Shown here: piece by piece, positions 16,723 through 26,000 of the stretch | How the letters are laid out: the number at the start of each line of letters is the position of its first letter | How positions within the stretch are numbered: position 1 is the first letter of the stretch | Source of the DNA: Chelatococcus sp. HY11 | GTDB lineage: Bacteria; Pseudomonadota; Alphaproteobacteria; Rhizobiales; Beijerinckiaceae | Direction of reading: 5' to 3' | DNA: 64,000 nt | Assembly (NCBI RefSeq): GCF_018398335.1 | Contig: NZ_JAHBRX010000001.1 | Coordinates: 3,092,001 to 3,156,000, forward strand | Program-made: the position numbers and the translations under genes | Notes under the pieces: generated by a model | Told to the model about the DNA's origin: nothing | The model's input: only the letters and a program-made list of their open reading frames with translations | The model's database searches: none

Positions 16723-19446
16723 TCAATTTATCTCGGCTGGAAGGGCGGCTGGCATGGCGCGGCCGCGCTCGATGTCGTGCAGGAGGCCGCCGCGGCGGGT
16801 GTAGACGGCCCAGGTGACGACGAGGCACAGCACGTAGAAGGCGAGGAAGGCCCAGAGCGCAGCCAGCGGTGTCCCCGTCAGCCCGATCGAGGTGCCGTAG
16901 GCTTTCGGGATGAAGAAGCCGCCATAGCCGCCGATGGCGCTGGTAAACGCGACGATGGCGGCCGCCTCGCGCTCGGAGCGCCGCCGCTGCTCGGCCGCGC
17001 CCTCGTCTGGATAGAGGCGCGCAATCTCCTTGCGCATGATGACCGGGATCATCTGGAACGTGGAGGAATTGCCGATCCCGGTGAAGAAGAACAGTGCCAT
17101 GAACCCGGCAAAGAACATGGCGAAAGATGCGCTTTCGAGACCCTCGATCACCACAAGTCCCGAAGCGATCATGCCGGCAAAGACCCAGAAGGTGACGCGG
17201 CCGCCGCCGACCCGGTCGGCGAGCCAACCACTGCCGGCGCGGCTGAGTGCGCCGATCAGCGGCCCGAGGAACACGAATTGCAGCGCGTTCACCTGCGGGA
17301 ATACCAAGCCGGACAATAGCGGGAAACCGGCAGAATAGCCGATGAAGGACCCGAAAGTGCCGACATAAAGCAGGCACATCACCCAGTTCTGGGTACGGGT
17401 GAAGATCACCGCCTGCTCGCGTAAGCTCGCCCGCGCGTCGGCCAGATCGTTCATTCCCAGCCAGGCCGCCGCCGTCGAGGCCAGAATGAAGGGCACCCAG
17501 ACGAAACCGGCATTCTGCATCCAGACGCGACCGCCATTCGATAGTTCCTGCGGCGCCCCGCCCATGGCGCCGAACACACCCGCGGTGATGACCAGCGGCA
17601 CCAGGAACTGCATGACCGAGACGCCAAGATTGCCGAGCCCCGCGTTCAACCCCATTGCCTGGCCCTTCTCGGCGCGGGGGAAGAAGAAGCTGATATTGGC
17701 CATGGAGGAGGCGAAGTTGCCGCCGCCGAATCCGCACAGTAACGCCAGCACCGCAAAGATCAGATAGGGCGTGGCCGGATTTTGCACCGCATAGCCGATG
17801 CCCATGGCGGGGATCAGCAGCGAGGCGGTGGACAACGTCGTCCACAGCCTTCCGCCGAAAATCGGCACCATGAAGCTGTAGAAGATGCGCAGCGTAGCCC
17901 CCGACAGCGCCGGCAACGCCGCCAGCCAGAACAGCTGGTCCTGGGTGAAGCCGAAGCCGATGGCCGGAAGCCGCGAAACGACGACAGACCAGACCATCCA
18001 GACCGCGAAGGCCAACAGCAGTGCCGGGATTGATATCCAGAGATTGCGCCTTGCGATGCGCTTTCCCTTGTCATTCCAGAATTGCGGATCTTCCGGTCGC
18101 CAGTCCTCGATCACATGCGGCATGACCGTGCGTTCGGGATCGTGGAGCTCGGCCAACTCCGGGAAATTCGGCAGCCGATCAAGGGCTGCGCCTTGCGCCT
18201 GCCGTTCCATGGCCCGGATCGAAAGATGCATCCAGCCGAGCGATACGGCGACGATCAGCAGCAGCAGCACGAAGGCCGAGGTCCAGATGCCGGTGACGTC
18301 GAGCAGCGCGCCGAAGACGATGGGCAGGACGAAGCCGCCCAGACCACCGATCATGCCGACGAGGCCGCCGACCGAGCCAACATGCTTGGGGTAATAAATC
18401 GGGATGTGTCGAAAGACGGCCGCCTTGCCTAGGCTCATGAAGAAGCCCAGTCCGAACAGCGTTGCCACGAACGGCCACAGGCCCATCTCGGTCGAAAAGG
18501 CGATCGGGCCGTTCTTGCCGCGGATGACATACTCCGTCGGCGGGTAGGACAGCATGAACAGAAACAGCAGCGAGAAACCCAGCGTCCAGTACATGACAGC
18601 GCGGGCGCCGAAACGGTCGGACAGCACCCCACCATAGGCGCGGAAGATACTGGCGGCCAGGCTGAAGATGGCTGCGGCGACACCGGCCGTGCGCACATCC
18701 ACGCCATAGACCTGTACGAGATAATACGGCAGCCAGAGCGCCAGTGCGACGAACCCGCCGAACACGAAGAAGTAATAGAGCGAGAAGCGCCAGACCTGAA
18801 GCTTCTTCAGCGGCGCGAACTGCTCAGCAAGGCTCGGCGCAGCGACGCCTTGGGCTCGCCGTGCGGTAAAATCAGGATCGTCCTTGGCCAATAGATAGAA
18901 GACGACGCCCATACCAGCGATGACCGTCGCCCACAGCTCCGCTACGCCTTGCCAGCCCCAGGCAATCAGCACGAATGGGGCAAGGAACGTCGTCACCGCC
19001 GCGCCGATATTGCCCATGCCGAATACGCCGAGCGCGGTGCCCTGTCGCGCCTGCGGATACCATTTGGTGACATAGGCGACACCAATGATGAAGGAGCCCC
19101 CCGCCAAGCCAACGCCCAGCGCTGCCAGCAGGAAAGTAAGGTAGCTGTCGGCAAAGGTCAGCGCGAAGGTCGCTGCACCGGTCAAGATCATCTGGGCCGA
19201 AAATACCAGCCGTCCGCCGTAGCGTTCCGTCCAGACTCCGAGTATCAGCCTTATAATCGAGCCGGTCAGCACCGGCGTGGCGATCAGGACGCCATATTCG
19301 AATTCGGAAAGACCAAGCTCATCCTTGATGGACAACCCGATGATGGAAAAGATTGTCCACACCGCAAAGCATAGCGTGAAAGCGATAGTGCTGAGCCAAA
19401 GGGCTCTTTGCTGATCGCGACGGCTCGGCAGGATATAGTCTGTCAT
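16723..19446 (-). CDS. narK: Fused nitrate/nitrite transporter NarK (two MFS domains)
   Basis: A 907-residue protein made of two complete MFS modules in one chain, twice the usual NarK length. The first half (about 1-420) is NarK1-like, starting with QQRALWLSTIAFTLCFAVW. The second half (about 465-900) is NarK2-like, with FGGGNFASSMANISFFFP and the GLGNLGVS nitrate signature. A hydrophilic linker of about 45 residues joins them. In Paracoccus the fused NarK couples a proton-linked nitrate importer with a nitrate/nitrite antiporter. The gene leads the leftward nar operon, and an FNR-type box lies 78 nt upstream of its start. Confidence 0.95.
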   Translation of the reverse strand: MTDYILPSRRDQQRALWLSTIAFTLCFAVWTIFSIIGLSIKDELGLSEFEYGVLIATPVLTGSIIRLILGVWTERYGGRLVFSAQMILTGAATFALTFADSYLTFLLAALGVGLAGGSFIIGVAYVTKWYPQARQGTALGVFGMGNIGAAVTTFLAPFVLIAWGWQGVAELWATVIAGMGVVFYLLAKDDPDFTARRAQGVAAPSLAEQFAPLKKLQVWRFSLYYFFVFGGFVALALWLPYYLVQVYGVDVRTAGVAAAIFSLAASIFRAYGGVLSDRFGARAVMYWTLGFSLLFLFMLSYPPTEYVIRGKNGPIAFSTEMGLWPFVATLFGLGFFMSLGKAAVFRHIPIYYPKHVGSVGGLVGMIGGLGGFVLPIVFGALLDVTGIWTSAFVLLLLIVAVSLGWMHLSIRAMERQAQGAALDRLPNFPELAELHDPERTVMPHVIEDWRPEDPQFWNDKGKRIARRNLWISIPALLLAFAVWMVWSVVVSRLPAIGFGFTQDQLFWLAALPALSGATLRIFYSFMVPIFGGRLWTTLSTASLLIPAMGIGYAVQNPATPYLIFAVLALLCGFGGGNFASSMANISFFFPRAEKGQAMGLNAGLGNLGVSVMQFLVPLVITAGVFGAMGGAPQELSNGGRVWMQNAGFVWVPFILASTAAAWLGMNDLADARASLREQAVIFTRTQNWVMCLLYVGTFGSFIGYSAGFPLLSGLVFPQVNALQFVFLGPLIGALSRAGSGWLADRVGGGRVTFWVFAGMIASGLVVIEGLESASFAMFFAGFMALFFFTGIGNSSTFQMIPVIMRKEIARLYPDEGAAEQRRRSEREAAAIVAFTSAIGGYGGFFIPKAYGTSIGLTGTPLAALWAFLAFYVLCLVVTWAVYTRRGGLLHDIERGRAMPAALPAEIN

Positions 19447-19523
19447 GGCTCGGCTCCCGGTCGATTCCGGTGGCGGGATTGACTATTTCATTTCGAAACA
19501 AGCATCCGCGACGGCGCACGTCT

Positions 19524-19537
19524 TTGATCCTGATCAA
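19524..19537. promoter_or_regulatory. FNR/NarR-type box upstream of narK
   Basis: TTGATCCTGATCAA is a perfect TTGAT-N4-ATCAA site. Its centre is about 84 bp upstream of the narK start, a position suited to activation of the nar operon by the adjacent Fnr-family regulator or by FNR itself. The recognition residues of the neighbouring NarR (E188, S191, R192) are those that read TTGAT half sites. Confidence 0.8.
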
Positions 19538-19631
19538 CCAAATTGGATCTGGACTCTGTGAGTCGTTTTTGTCGCAGGGAACACCTTGGATCTTCGTGCA
19601 TATTCGGCCAAATAGTCAGCCGTATTCCCTT

Positions 19632-19650
19632 CGCTGATTGACAATCAGCG
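19632..19650. promoter_or_regulatory. 19-bp perfect palindrome upstream of narR
   Basis: CGCTGATTGACAATCAGCG has two 9-bp perfect arms around a single A. It lies 10 bp before the second FNR-type box in the narR promoter. It could be a separate operator or a transcript hairpin. No family was recognised from it. Confidence 0.45.
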
Positions 19651-19659
19651 GCTTATCAC

Positions 19660-19673
19660 TTGATAAATATCAA
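19660..19673. promoter_or_regulatory. FNR/NarR-type box just upstream of narR
   Basis: TTGATAAATATCAA is a second perfect TTGAT-N4-ATCAA site. It ends 24 nt before the narR ATG, so a protein bound here would probably block rather than help narR transcription. Autoregulation is the simplest reading. Confidence 0.75.
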
Positions 19674-19697
19674 GTGCTCTGCGTGGAAGGAAATTTC

Positions 19698-20417
19698 ATG
19701 CATGAAGATGAGAAGTCGCGCCTACGTCGTCTGCCTCTGTTTCGCGAGATGATGACGCCGACCTTCGACAGCTTGATGGAGATCGCCTACGCGCAGACAT
19801 TTCCGGCACAGTTGGAATTGATCCGGCAGGGCGACTATGCCGACTTCCTTCACGTCATAGTCGAAGGGTCTGTCGAGTTGTACGCGACATGGAACGGACG
19901 GAGCACCGTGATGGGTGTCGTTCATCCGGTTTCGACGTTTATCCTGGCGGCTTGCGTATGCGACGAGGCCTATCTGATGTCAGCGCGCACTCTTGAACGA
20001 TCGCAGATCATCATGATTCCCGTCGCTGACGTCCGGGTAGCGCTGCGGCGCGATCCGGATTTCGCAATGGCCGGCATGCGGGAATTAGCCAATGGATATC
20101 GCACCTTCGTGCGCCATGCCAAGAACCTGAAATTGCGCAATTCACAAGAACGGCTCGCTGCCTATATCCTTTACCAATCACAGAGCAACGGCGATACAGA
20201 CACGATCATTCTGCCGGTAGAGAAACGTCATCTCGCCTCCCATCTGGGCATGACGCCCGAAAATCTCTCCCGGTCTATGAAGGCCCTGAAAGGTCATGGC
20301 GTAGCAATCAAGGGCACGCGCGTGACCATCACCGACCGGACGCGCCTAGCCGCGGTTGCAGCACCTGATCCGCTGATCGACGGACCACAGATCAAGACCA
20401 CAATTGCCGCGACTTAG
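19698..20417 (+). CDS. narR: Crp/Fnr-family regulator (NarR/NnrR type)
   Basis: A 239-residue regulator with an N-terminal cyclic-nucleotide-like beta barrel (about 15-115), a dimer helix (about 115-150) and a C-terminal HTH (about 172-210). The recognition helix TPENLSRSMKALK has E188, S191 and R192, the residues FNR uses to read TTGAT. It lacks the N-terminal cysteine cluster of FNR (its only cysteines are 86 and 88), so it is not an oxygen sensor of the FNR kind. This fits NarR or NnrR, which respond to nitrate/nitrite or NO. The ATG at 19698 has GGAAGGAAA before it and is preferred to the upstream in-frame ATG at 19638, which would place both palindromes in the coding region or at its edge. 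The NarR assignment rests on context. Confidence 0.82.
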   Translation: MHEDEKSRLRRLPLFREMMTPTFDSLMEIAYAQTFPAQLELIRQGDYADFLHVIVEGSVELYATWNGRSTVMGVVHPVSTFILAACVCDEAYLMSARTLERSQIIMIPVADVRVALRRDPDFAMAGMRELANGYRTFVRHAKNLKLRNSQERLAAYILYQSQSNGDTDTIILPVEKRHLASHLGMTPENLSRSMKALKGHGVAIKGTRVTITDRTRLAAVAAPDPLIDGPQIKTTIAAT

Positions 20418-20481
20418 CCATTCCCCAAGGGATAAGGCGTCGGTCCAAGGCAAGTTCGGAGGAGGTCATCAGCCAGAAGCG

Positions 20482-20691
20482 CGCAGTCGCGAGTGCGGAA
20501 AGCTGATTTGGAACCGGCTGAAGAAGCTCAAGAACCCCGACACCGGGCGCGATACCTGCCGTTTGAACCCGTAAAGCGAATGGGTTCACGAAGACGCGCC
20601 GGAATTGCGCATCCTGCCGCAAGAGCTATGGGACGCCGCCAAGGTCCGGCAGGATGAGTTGACCACGCTCTACAATGGGTCGTTTGCCGGA
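20482..20691 (+). pseudogene. Remnant of a large serine recombinase
   Basis: The frame reads GKLIWNRLKKLKNPDTGR, then RLNP, a TAA stop at 20572-20574, and in the same frame SEWVHEDAPELRILPQELWDA. This is the recombinase-domain pattern of large serine recombinases (W-N-R, KNPDTG, RLNP, APELRI, LW). Only about 70 codons remain, and neither the catalytic N-terminus nor the C-terminal zinc part is present nearby. It marks an old mobile-element junction between the nar locus and the conjugative element. Confidence 0.75.
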
Positions 20692-20781
20692 CGCGGCGAA
20701 ATCCTTCGCTCCCATGAACGATTTAGGTTTTCCGGGCACGTTTGGGCTACCCCACTGACGCGAGGTTGGTCATTTCTCCCT

Positions 20782-20928
20782 CTACCTGAACCCCTCTGAA
20801 AGGGCTCGCTCCAACGCGGCGCATGCAAGCAATCTGGTTGTGTCGATCAGCGGTATTGCGCAGTTATCGTCGCCCAAGGCCATCGGAAGTTCTGTACATG
20901 CCAGTATGATGGCATCGACGCTGCAAGA
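20782..20928 (-). pseudogene. C-terminal remnant of an Asp/Glu racemase-family gene
   Basis: On the minus strand 48 codons read SVDAIILACTELPMALG, then IPLIDTTRLLACAALERAL and a stop. This is the conserved C-terminal block of aspartate/glutamate racemases, including the catalytic-type ACTEL cysteine motif. A TGA (20929-20931) interrupts the frame immediately upstream, and the preceding sequence to about 21090 shows related fragments in another frame, so the gene is broken. It lies beside the recombinase remnant. Confidence 0.65.
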
Positions 20929-21148
20929 TCATCCCGATCTCCGCAGCACAAAATCCTCGCACTGCATGGCTCATCAGGATGAAGCCGCGAGCCATGCGTG
21001 GAGGGCGCGATTGTGCAGCTAGTGCGATCGAACCTGGCATCGCGAGAGATTGAGATCGCCCGATCAACGACGGCGATAGTTGCCGCCGCACGCACGTAAA
21101 AACCGAGACGCGGCCCTGAACCCGAGCTCATCTCCGCCGTCTCCCCGG

Positions 21149-21466
21149 CTAGTCCACTTCGGTTTCCTGTGCTGCAGTGCCATTGCTGCCATCGCCGAAC
21201 CGCTTGACGCTGCCGTCGACCACTTCCAGCGTTGCGGGATCGATCTTCACCTTGAGGACGTTTCCGCTGGCGTCGGTGACACGTAGCTCGTAGCAGCCGT
21301 CGTCGATCTTCATCCTGTCGATGGTCCATCCGAAGTCGCCCGCAAGCCGCCCCAAGGCCTCGAAGGATTGTCTCTGCTGGGGTGGGACATTGCATGTCTC
21401 ACCGGCAAATGCCGCCGTTGCCGGCAATGCCGCGAGCAGCGCTAGCATTGCGAATGTCGTTCTCAT
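21149..21466 (-). CDS. PepSY-domain exported protein
   Basis: A 105-residue exported protein. The start at 21466 gives a clear signal peptide, MRTTFAMLALLAALPATAAFAG. The mature part carries a PepSY-like domain with GWTIDRMKIDDGCYELRVTD and VLKVKIDPATLEVVDG. Two cysteines in the mature protein could form a disulfide. PepSY proteins of this size are periplasmic and are thought to bind or inhibit proteins, often next to two-component or cytochrome genes, but no such partner is adjacent here. It stands alone among decayed genes. Confidence 0.8.
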   Translation of the reverse strand: MRTTFAMLALLAALPATAAFAGETCNVPPQQRQSFEALGRLAGDFGWTIDRMKIDDGCYELRVTDASGNVLKVKIDPATLEVVDGSVKRFGDGSNGTAAQETEVD

Positions 21467-21679
21467 GTTTCCAACTCCTGCGTTGCGGTTGTTCACGAAG
21501 GAGATCACGCGTCGATGAACTGACGGGCCACTGAAGCACAACACGAAGTGTCGTCAGCGTTTCGTCAGCGCGACCGGGGCAGCTTCCGTTTCTCTGATAC
21601 ATGTCGGTATGGGTTGGCATGGGCGCCTCGGGCCGACTGCTTGGGGGCTCTGCCCCTTGGCGCGGCGCAACGGATCGCT

Positions 21680-21708
21680 GGGACGGGTTTAAGCCCTTCC
21701 GGTCCGAG
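21680..21708. repeat. 29-bp direct repeat, copy A
   Basis: GGGACGGGTTTAAGCCCTTC followed by CGGTCCGAG. It matches 27 of 29 positions of the copy at 23011-23039. The two copies bracket the tetR-cupin pair, which suggests insertion or duplication at a conserved leader sequence. Confidence 0.7.
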
Positions 21709-21740
21709 CGCGCGCCGGGCACTCTTGATGTTGCATATTT

Positions 21741-21808
21741 GATGTCACTATCAATGCCATCAATTGACTCACGGCGATATTAGTGTCATTTGAAGTGACA
21801 TTAATTCA
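21741..21808. promoter_or_regulatory. tetR-cupin promoter region with TGTCA half-sites
   Basis: This AT-rich stretch contains ATGTCACTAT, later TTAGTGTCA, and 6-7 bp further AGTGACATTAA. The last two face each other as TGTCA-N7-TGACA, and the first is an inverted copy about 45 bp upstream. Together they look like operator half-sites for the following TetR protein. No clear sigma-70 promoter could be fixed. Confidence 0.4.
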
Positions 21809-21820
21809 ATGGAGGCAGCC

Positions 21821-22426
21821 ATGGCCGAGACGCGCAGCTACAACAGCCCGCTGCGAGAGGAGAAAGTCCGCGAAACGCGCGAGGCTATCCTTCATGCTCT
21901 TTATCGTCTGATGAGCACATCGGCCGTTCCGGACGAGATCAGCATGGACGCCATCGCCGCGGAGGCTGGCATCCAGAGACGCACCGTCTTCCGCCATTTT
22001 CCGACGAAGGACGACTTGCTGACCGCTTTCTGGCCCTGGCTCAACGCGCTGATCGGCACGTCCATCGCCCCGGACAACGCCAAGGATATCGTCACCGGTC
22101 CCCAGGACGCCTTTCCCCGCTTCGATGCGCATGAGGCGGCGATCCGGGCCTCGCTTCACTCGCCAACAGGGCGTGCCATGCGGGCGAGCATGATCCCGGC
22201 CCGGCGCCTGCGCTTTGCAGGGGCGCTTGCCACCATTCTCGAAAACCTTCCGCCGGCCGAAGCCCGAAAGGTCGAGGCGCTGGCACACCTTCTCTATTCG
22301 GCCTCCGCCTGGGAGGTCCTCAAGGACTACGGCGGTCTCGACGGCGCCCAAGCCGGTGAGACCGCCTCTTGGGCGCTCGAAACGATCCTGTCCGCGGTCG
22401 CCTCGGGCTCGTCACCGCGGACATGA
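21821..22426 (+). CDS. TetR/AcrR family regulator
   Basis: A 201-residue TetR protein with the DNA-binding domain at about 18-65 (HTH core IAAEAGIQRRTVFRHFPTKDDLL). The C-terminal half is an uncharacterised ligand domain. GGAGG at 21811-21815 supports the ATG at 21821 over the earlier in-frame ATG at 21809. It is followed after 25 nt by a cupin gene on the same strand, its most likely target. It is not close to the three TetR proteins that share the GAWAGTAA operator, and its upstream half-sites (TGTCA) differ from theirs. Confidence 0.88.
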   Translation: MAETRSYNSPLREEKVRETREAILHALYRLMSTSAVPDEISMDAIAAEAGIQRRTVFRHFPTKDDLLTAFWPWLNALIGTSIAPDNAKDIVTGPQDAFPRFDAHEAAIRASLHSPTGRAMRASMIPARRLRFAGALATILENLPPAEARKVEALAHLLYSASAWEVLKDYGGLDGAQAGETASWALETILSAVASGSSPRT

Positions 22427-22451
22427 CATCAAAAGCCAGGAGATATTGGCA

Positions 22452-22904
22452 ATGAGCATACAGGTAACATCTGCGCAGGATGGCGAGACCCGCTGGGTTG
22501 TCGCCGACCGCATCCGCTTTCTCGGCGGACCTGCGGGCGCGAACCTCGAACTGGTCGAGGTCGAGATTCCGCCGGGTTCCGGCACGCCGCCACACAGTCA
22601 CGCCTCGCCGGAACTGTTCTACATACTCGACGGCGAGATCACCATTCGGCACTTCGCCGCCGGCAAGCCGCCCGAGGTCGTTGCGGCGAGAGCCGGAACC
22701 TCGGTTCGCATCGACGGTTATGCGCCGCACAACTATGTCAATGAGAGCGATCGATCCGCTCGCATGCTGGTACTGGTCGAGCCCTCGATGACGGCGTTCT
22801 TCCGGGAGATCGGCACGACGGAGCCACAGGCCGCACCGGACTTCGCCCGTATTGGCGCTGCCATGCAGCGTCACGGTATCGAAGCTTTGCAGATGGCGTC
22901 CTGA
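22452..22904 (+). CDS. Cupin-domain protein
   Basis: A 150-residue single-domain cupin. Motif 1 is PPHSHASPELFYILDGEITI (about 47-66), with metal-binding-type residues H48, H50 and E54, and motif 2 includes APHNYVNES with His96. The set His, His, Glu, His is the normal cupin metal site. Such proteins range from quercetin dioxygenase-like enzymes to sensors; the substrate cannot be read from sequence. It follows a TetR gene and probably forms a two-gene operon with it. Confidence 0.85.
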   Translation: MSIQVTSAQDGETRWVVADRIRFLGGPAGANLELVEVEIPPGSGTPPHSHASPELFYILDGEITIRHFAAGKPPEVVAARAGTSVRIDGYAPHNYVNESDRSARMLVLVEPSMTAFFREIGTTEPQAAPDFARIGAAMQRHGIEALQMAS

Positions 22905-23010
22905 CCGGTGCCTGACACGAGCGCTCCTTCCATCGAATGGGGCGCTCGTTCAATTGTGGCGGGCATGGACGAAACGGATGCGCCTGATCCGTAAGAGATA
23001 GAGAGGGGCC

Positions 23011-23039
23011 GGGACGGGTTTGAGCCCGTCCGGTCCGAG
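23011..23039. repeat. 29-bp direct repeat, copy B, with hairpin
   Basis: This is the second copy of the repeat at 21680-21708. It contains a perfect 7-bp hairpin, GGACGGG-TTTGAG-CCCGTCC (23012-23031). A second hairpin follows, GAGAGCG (23041-23047) pairing with CGCTCTC (23068-23074). Both precede the helicase/methylase gene and may form its leader RNA. Confidence 0.65.
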
Positions 23040-23088
23040 AGAGAGCGCTGGCGGGCTTGCCCGTTTCCGCTCTCCCGAGGATGCCCCG

Positions 23089-26000
23089 ATGAACGCTCCG
23101 TTCCCTCTTGCCGATACGCTGTCGGCAGCACCGCTTGCCGCGCCTTCCGATTCCGCCGCCTCCGTCCGTGCGGCCGCCACGGCGCTTCTGCCTCACCTCG
23201 AACGCGGTCAGCGCGTCGATACTGCGATCCTGCGTGACGCCATGGAGACCGCGTTCGGCGCGTCCGACGCCACGGGCCTCTGGAACTGGAAGACAGCCTA
23301 TGAGGCGTGCGAGGTCGCAACCGTCCTCTTCCTGCGCAAATACGGAAAGGCGCTTTTCCGCAAAGCCGGTTCTCCGGTCGCCGCGCTTCCGCTGCTCGGC
23401 AAGATCGCCGGTCTTCTGCCGACCCATACCCGTCGTTCGCAGGAGAGCCAGGCGCTCCAGCAATTCTCGACGCCGATCCCGCTCGGTTTGGTCGCCGCGA
23501 CCGCGGCGGCCATCACGTCCGCCGACCGCGTGCTGGAGCCCTCGGCTGGGACCGGGCTCTTGGCGATCCTGGCCGAGCTCGCGGGCGGCTCGCTCGTGCT
23601 CAACGAGCTGGCCGACACGCGCGCCGCGCTCCTGTCCTCTCTCTTTCCAGCGATTCCCGTCACCCGTTTCGACGCGGCGCAGATCGACGATCATCTCGAT
23701 GCGACCGCCGTGCCCTCCGTCGTGCTCATGAACCCGCCGTTCTCGGCGATGGTCCATGTCGATGGCCGCATGGCCGACGCCGCGTTCCGCCATGTCGCCT
23801 CCGCGCTGGCGCGGCTCGCGCCCGGCGGCCGTCTCGTGACGATCACCGGAGCGAACTTCGGCCCGGAAGCGCCGGCCTGGACCGCCGCATTCACCCGCCT
23901 GCAGGAGCGCGGCCGGGTCGTGTTCTCGGCCGGAATCGACGGCGCGGTCTATGCCAAGCACGGCACGGCCTTCGCCACGCGGCTCACCGTCATCGACAAG
24001 TTGCCCGCCGACGATCCCACGGTTTTCCCGGCGTCACCGGGCACCGCGCCGGACGCCGCGACGCTCATGGACTGGATCGGCGCGCATCTTCCGCCGCGCC
24101 TGCCGGTCGATCCGTCCGTCATCGTGCAGGCCGCGGCGCCCGCCGCCGCGCGCAGCGTGCGCGGCTATCTCAACCGCGCCGCCAGGACCGCGCCCGCCAC
24201 GCTGATGGCCGAGCCTGATGGCGTCGCGCTCGACTATGAGATTATCGACGCCGAGGTCGGGGCCGACGACGACAGCCGCATCTCGGACGCGATCTACGAA
24301 GAATACGGATTGCAGGCGATCCGTATTTCCGGGTCTCAGGCCCACCCGACCAAGCTCGTGCAATCGGCGGCGATGGCGAGCGTCGCGCCGCCGAAGCCGA
24401 GCTACCGCCCGCAACTCCCCACCAACATCCGCGAGCTTCTGTCCGATGCCCAGCTCGAAACGCTCGTCTATGCGGGCGAAGCGCACTCCGACTATCTCGC
24501 CGGCGCATGGACGGTGGACGAGACCTTCGATCTCGTCTCCGCCGCGCGTGACGATGCCGAGAAGGCCGTGCGCTTCCGGCGCGGCTTCTTCATCGGCGAC
24601 GGCACCGGCGTCGGCAAGGGCCGCCAGTCCGCCGCGATCATCCTCGACAACTGGCTTCAAGGCCGGCGCAAGGCGGTCTGGATCTCCAAATCCGACAAGC
24701 TGCTGGAGGATGCCCAACGCGACTGGTCCGCGCTCGGCATGGAGCGCCTGCTTGTCACGCCGCTGTCACGCTTCCCGCAAGGGCGGCCGATCACGCTCGG
24801 CGAAGGCGTCCTATTTACAACCTACGCCACGCTGCGCTCCGACGACCGCGGCGAGAAGCTATCGCGCGTCAAGCAGATCGTCGAATGGTTGGGCTCCGAT
24901 TTCGATGGAGCGATCATTTTCGACGAGGCGCACGCGATGGCCAATGCGGCAGGAGGCAAGGGAGAACGCGGCGATGTCGCCGCCTCGCAGCAGGGCCGCG
25001 CCGGGCTTCGCCTCCAGCACGCGCTCCCGAATGCCCGCGTCACCTATGTCTCGGCGACTGGCGCCACCTCCGTCCACAATCTCGCCTATGCCCAGCGGCT
25101 CGGCTTCTGGGGCGGTGAGGATTTCCCATTCGCGACTAGGGCCGAGTTTGTCGAGGCCATCGAAGCCGGTGGCGTCGCGGCGATGGAGGTGCTGGCGCGC
25201 GACCTGCGGGCGCTCGGCCTCTACACCGCCCGCTCGCTCTCCTTCGACGGCGTGGAATATGAGCTGGTCGAGCACGCTCTGACGCCGGAGCAGACCCGCA
25301 TCTACGATGCCTATGCCGGGGCCTTCGCGATCATCCATAACAACCTCGACGCGGCGATGGAGGCCGCCAACATCACCGGATCGTCCGGCACGCTGAACAA
25401 GCAGGCGAAGTCCGCCGCGCGCTCGGCCTTCGAGTCCGCCAAGCAGCGGTTCTTCGGCCACCTGTTGACCAGCATGAAAACCCCGACCCTGATCCGGTCG
25501 ATCACCGTCGATCTGGAAGCCGGCCATTCGGCCGTGATCCAGATCGTCTCGACCGGCGAGGCGCTGACCGAACGGCGGCTGGCCGACATCCCGACCGAGG
25601 AATGGAACGATATCCGGGCGGACATCACGCCGCGCGAATATGTCCTGTCCTACCTCGAAACCAGCTTTCCGGTGCAGCTCTACGAGCCCTTCACCGACAG
25701 TGACGGCAAGGTCTCGTCGCGTCCCGTCTTCCGTGACGGCCAGCCCGTCGAGAGCCGGGAGGCCGTCGCCCGCCGCACCGCGCTGATCGAGAAGCTGGCG
25801 AGCTTGCCGGCCGTCCCCGGCGCGCTCGACCAGATCGTCCAGCATTTCGGGACCGAGATGGTGGCCGAGGTGACGGGCCGCTCGCGCCGGATCGTCCGCA
25901 AGCCGGGTGCCGGCTCCATGGGCGACCGTCTCGTGGTCGAGAACCGCGCCGCGTCCGCCAATCTCGCCGAGACGCAGGCGTTCATGGATGACGTCAAGCG

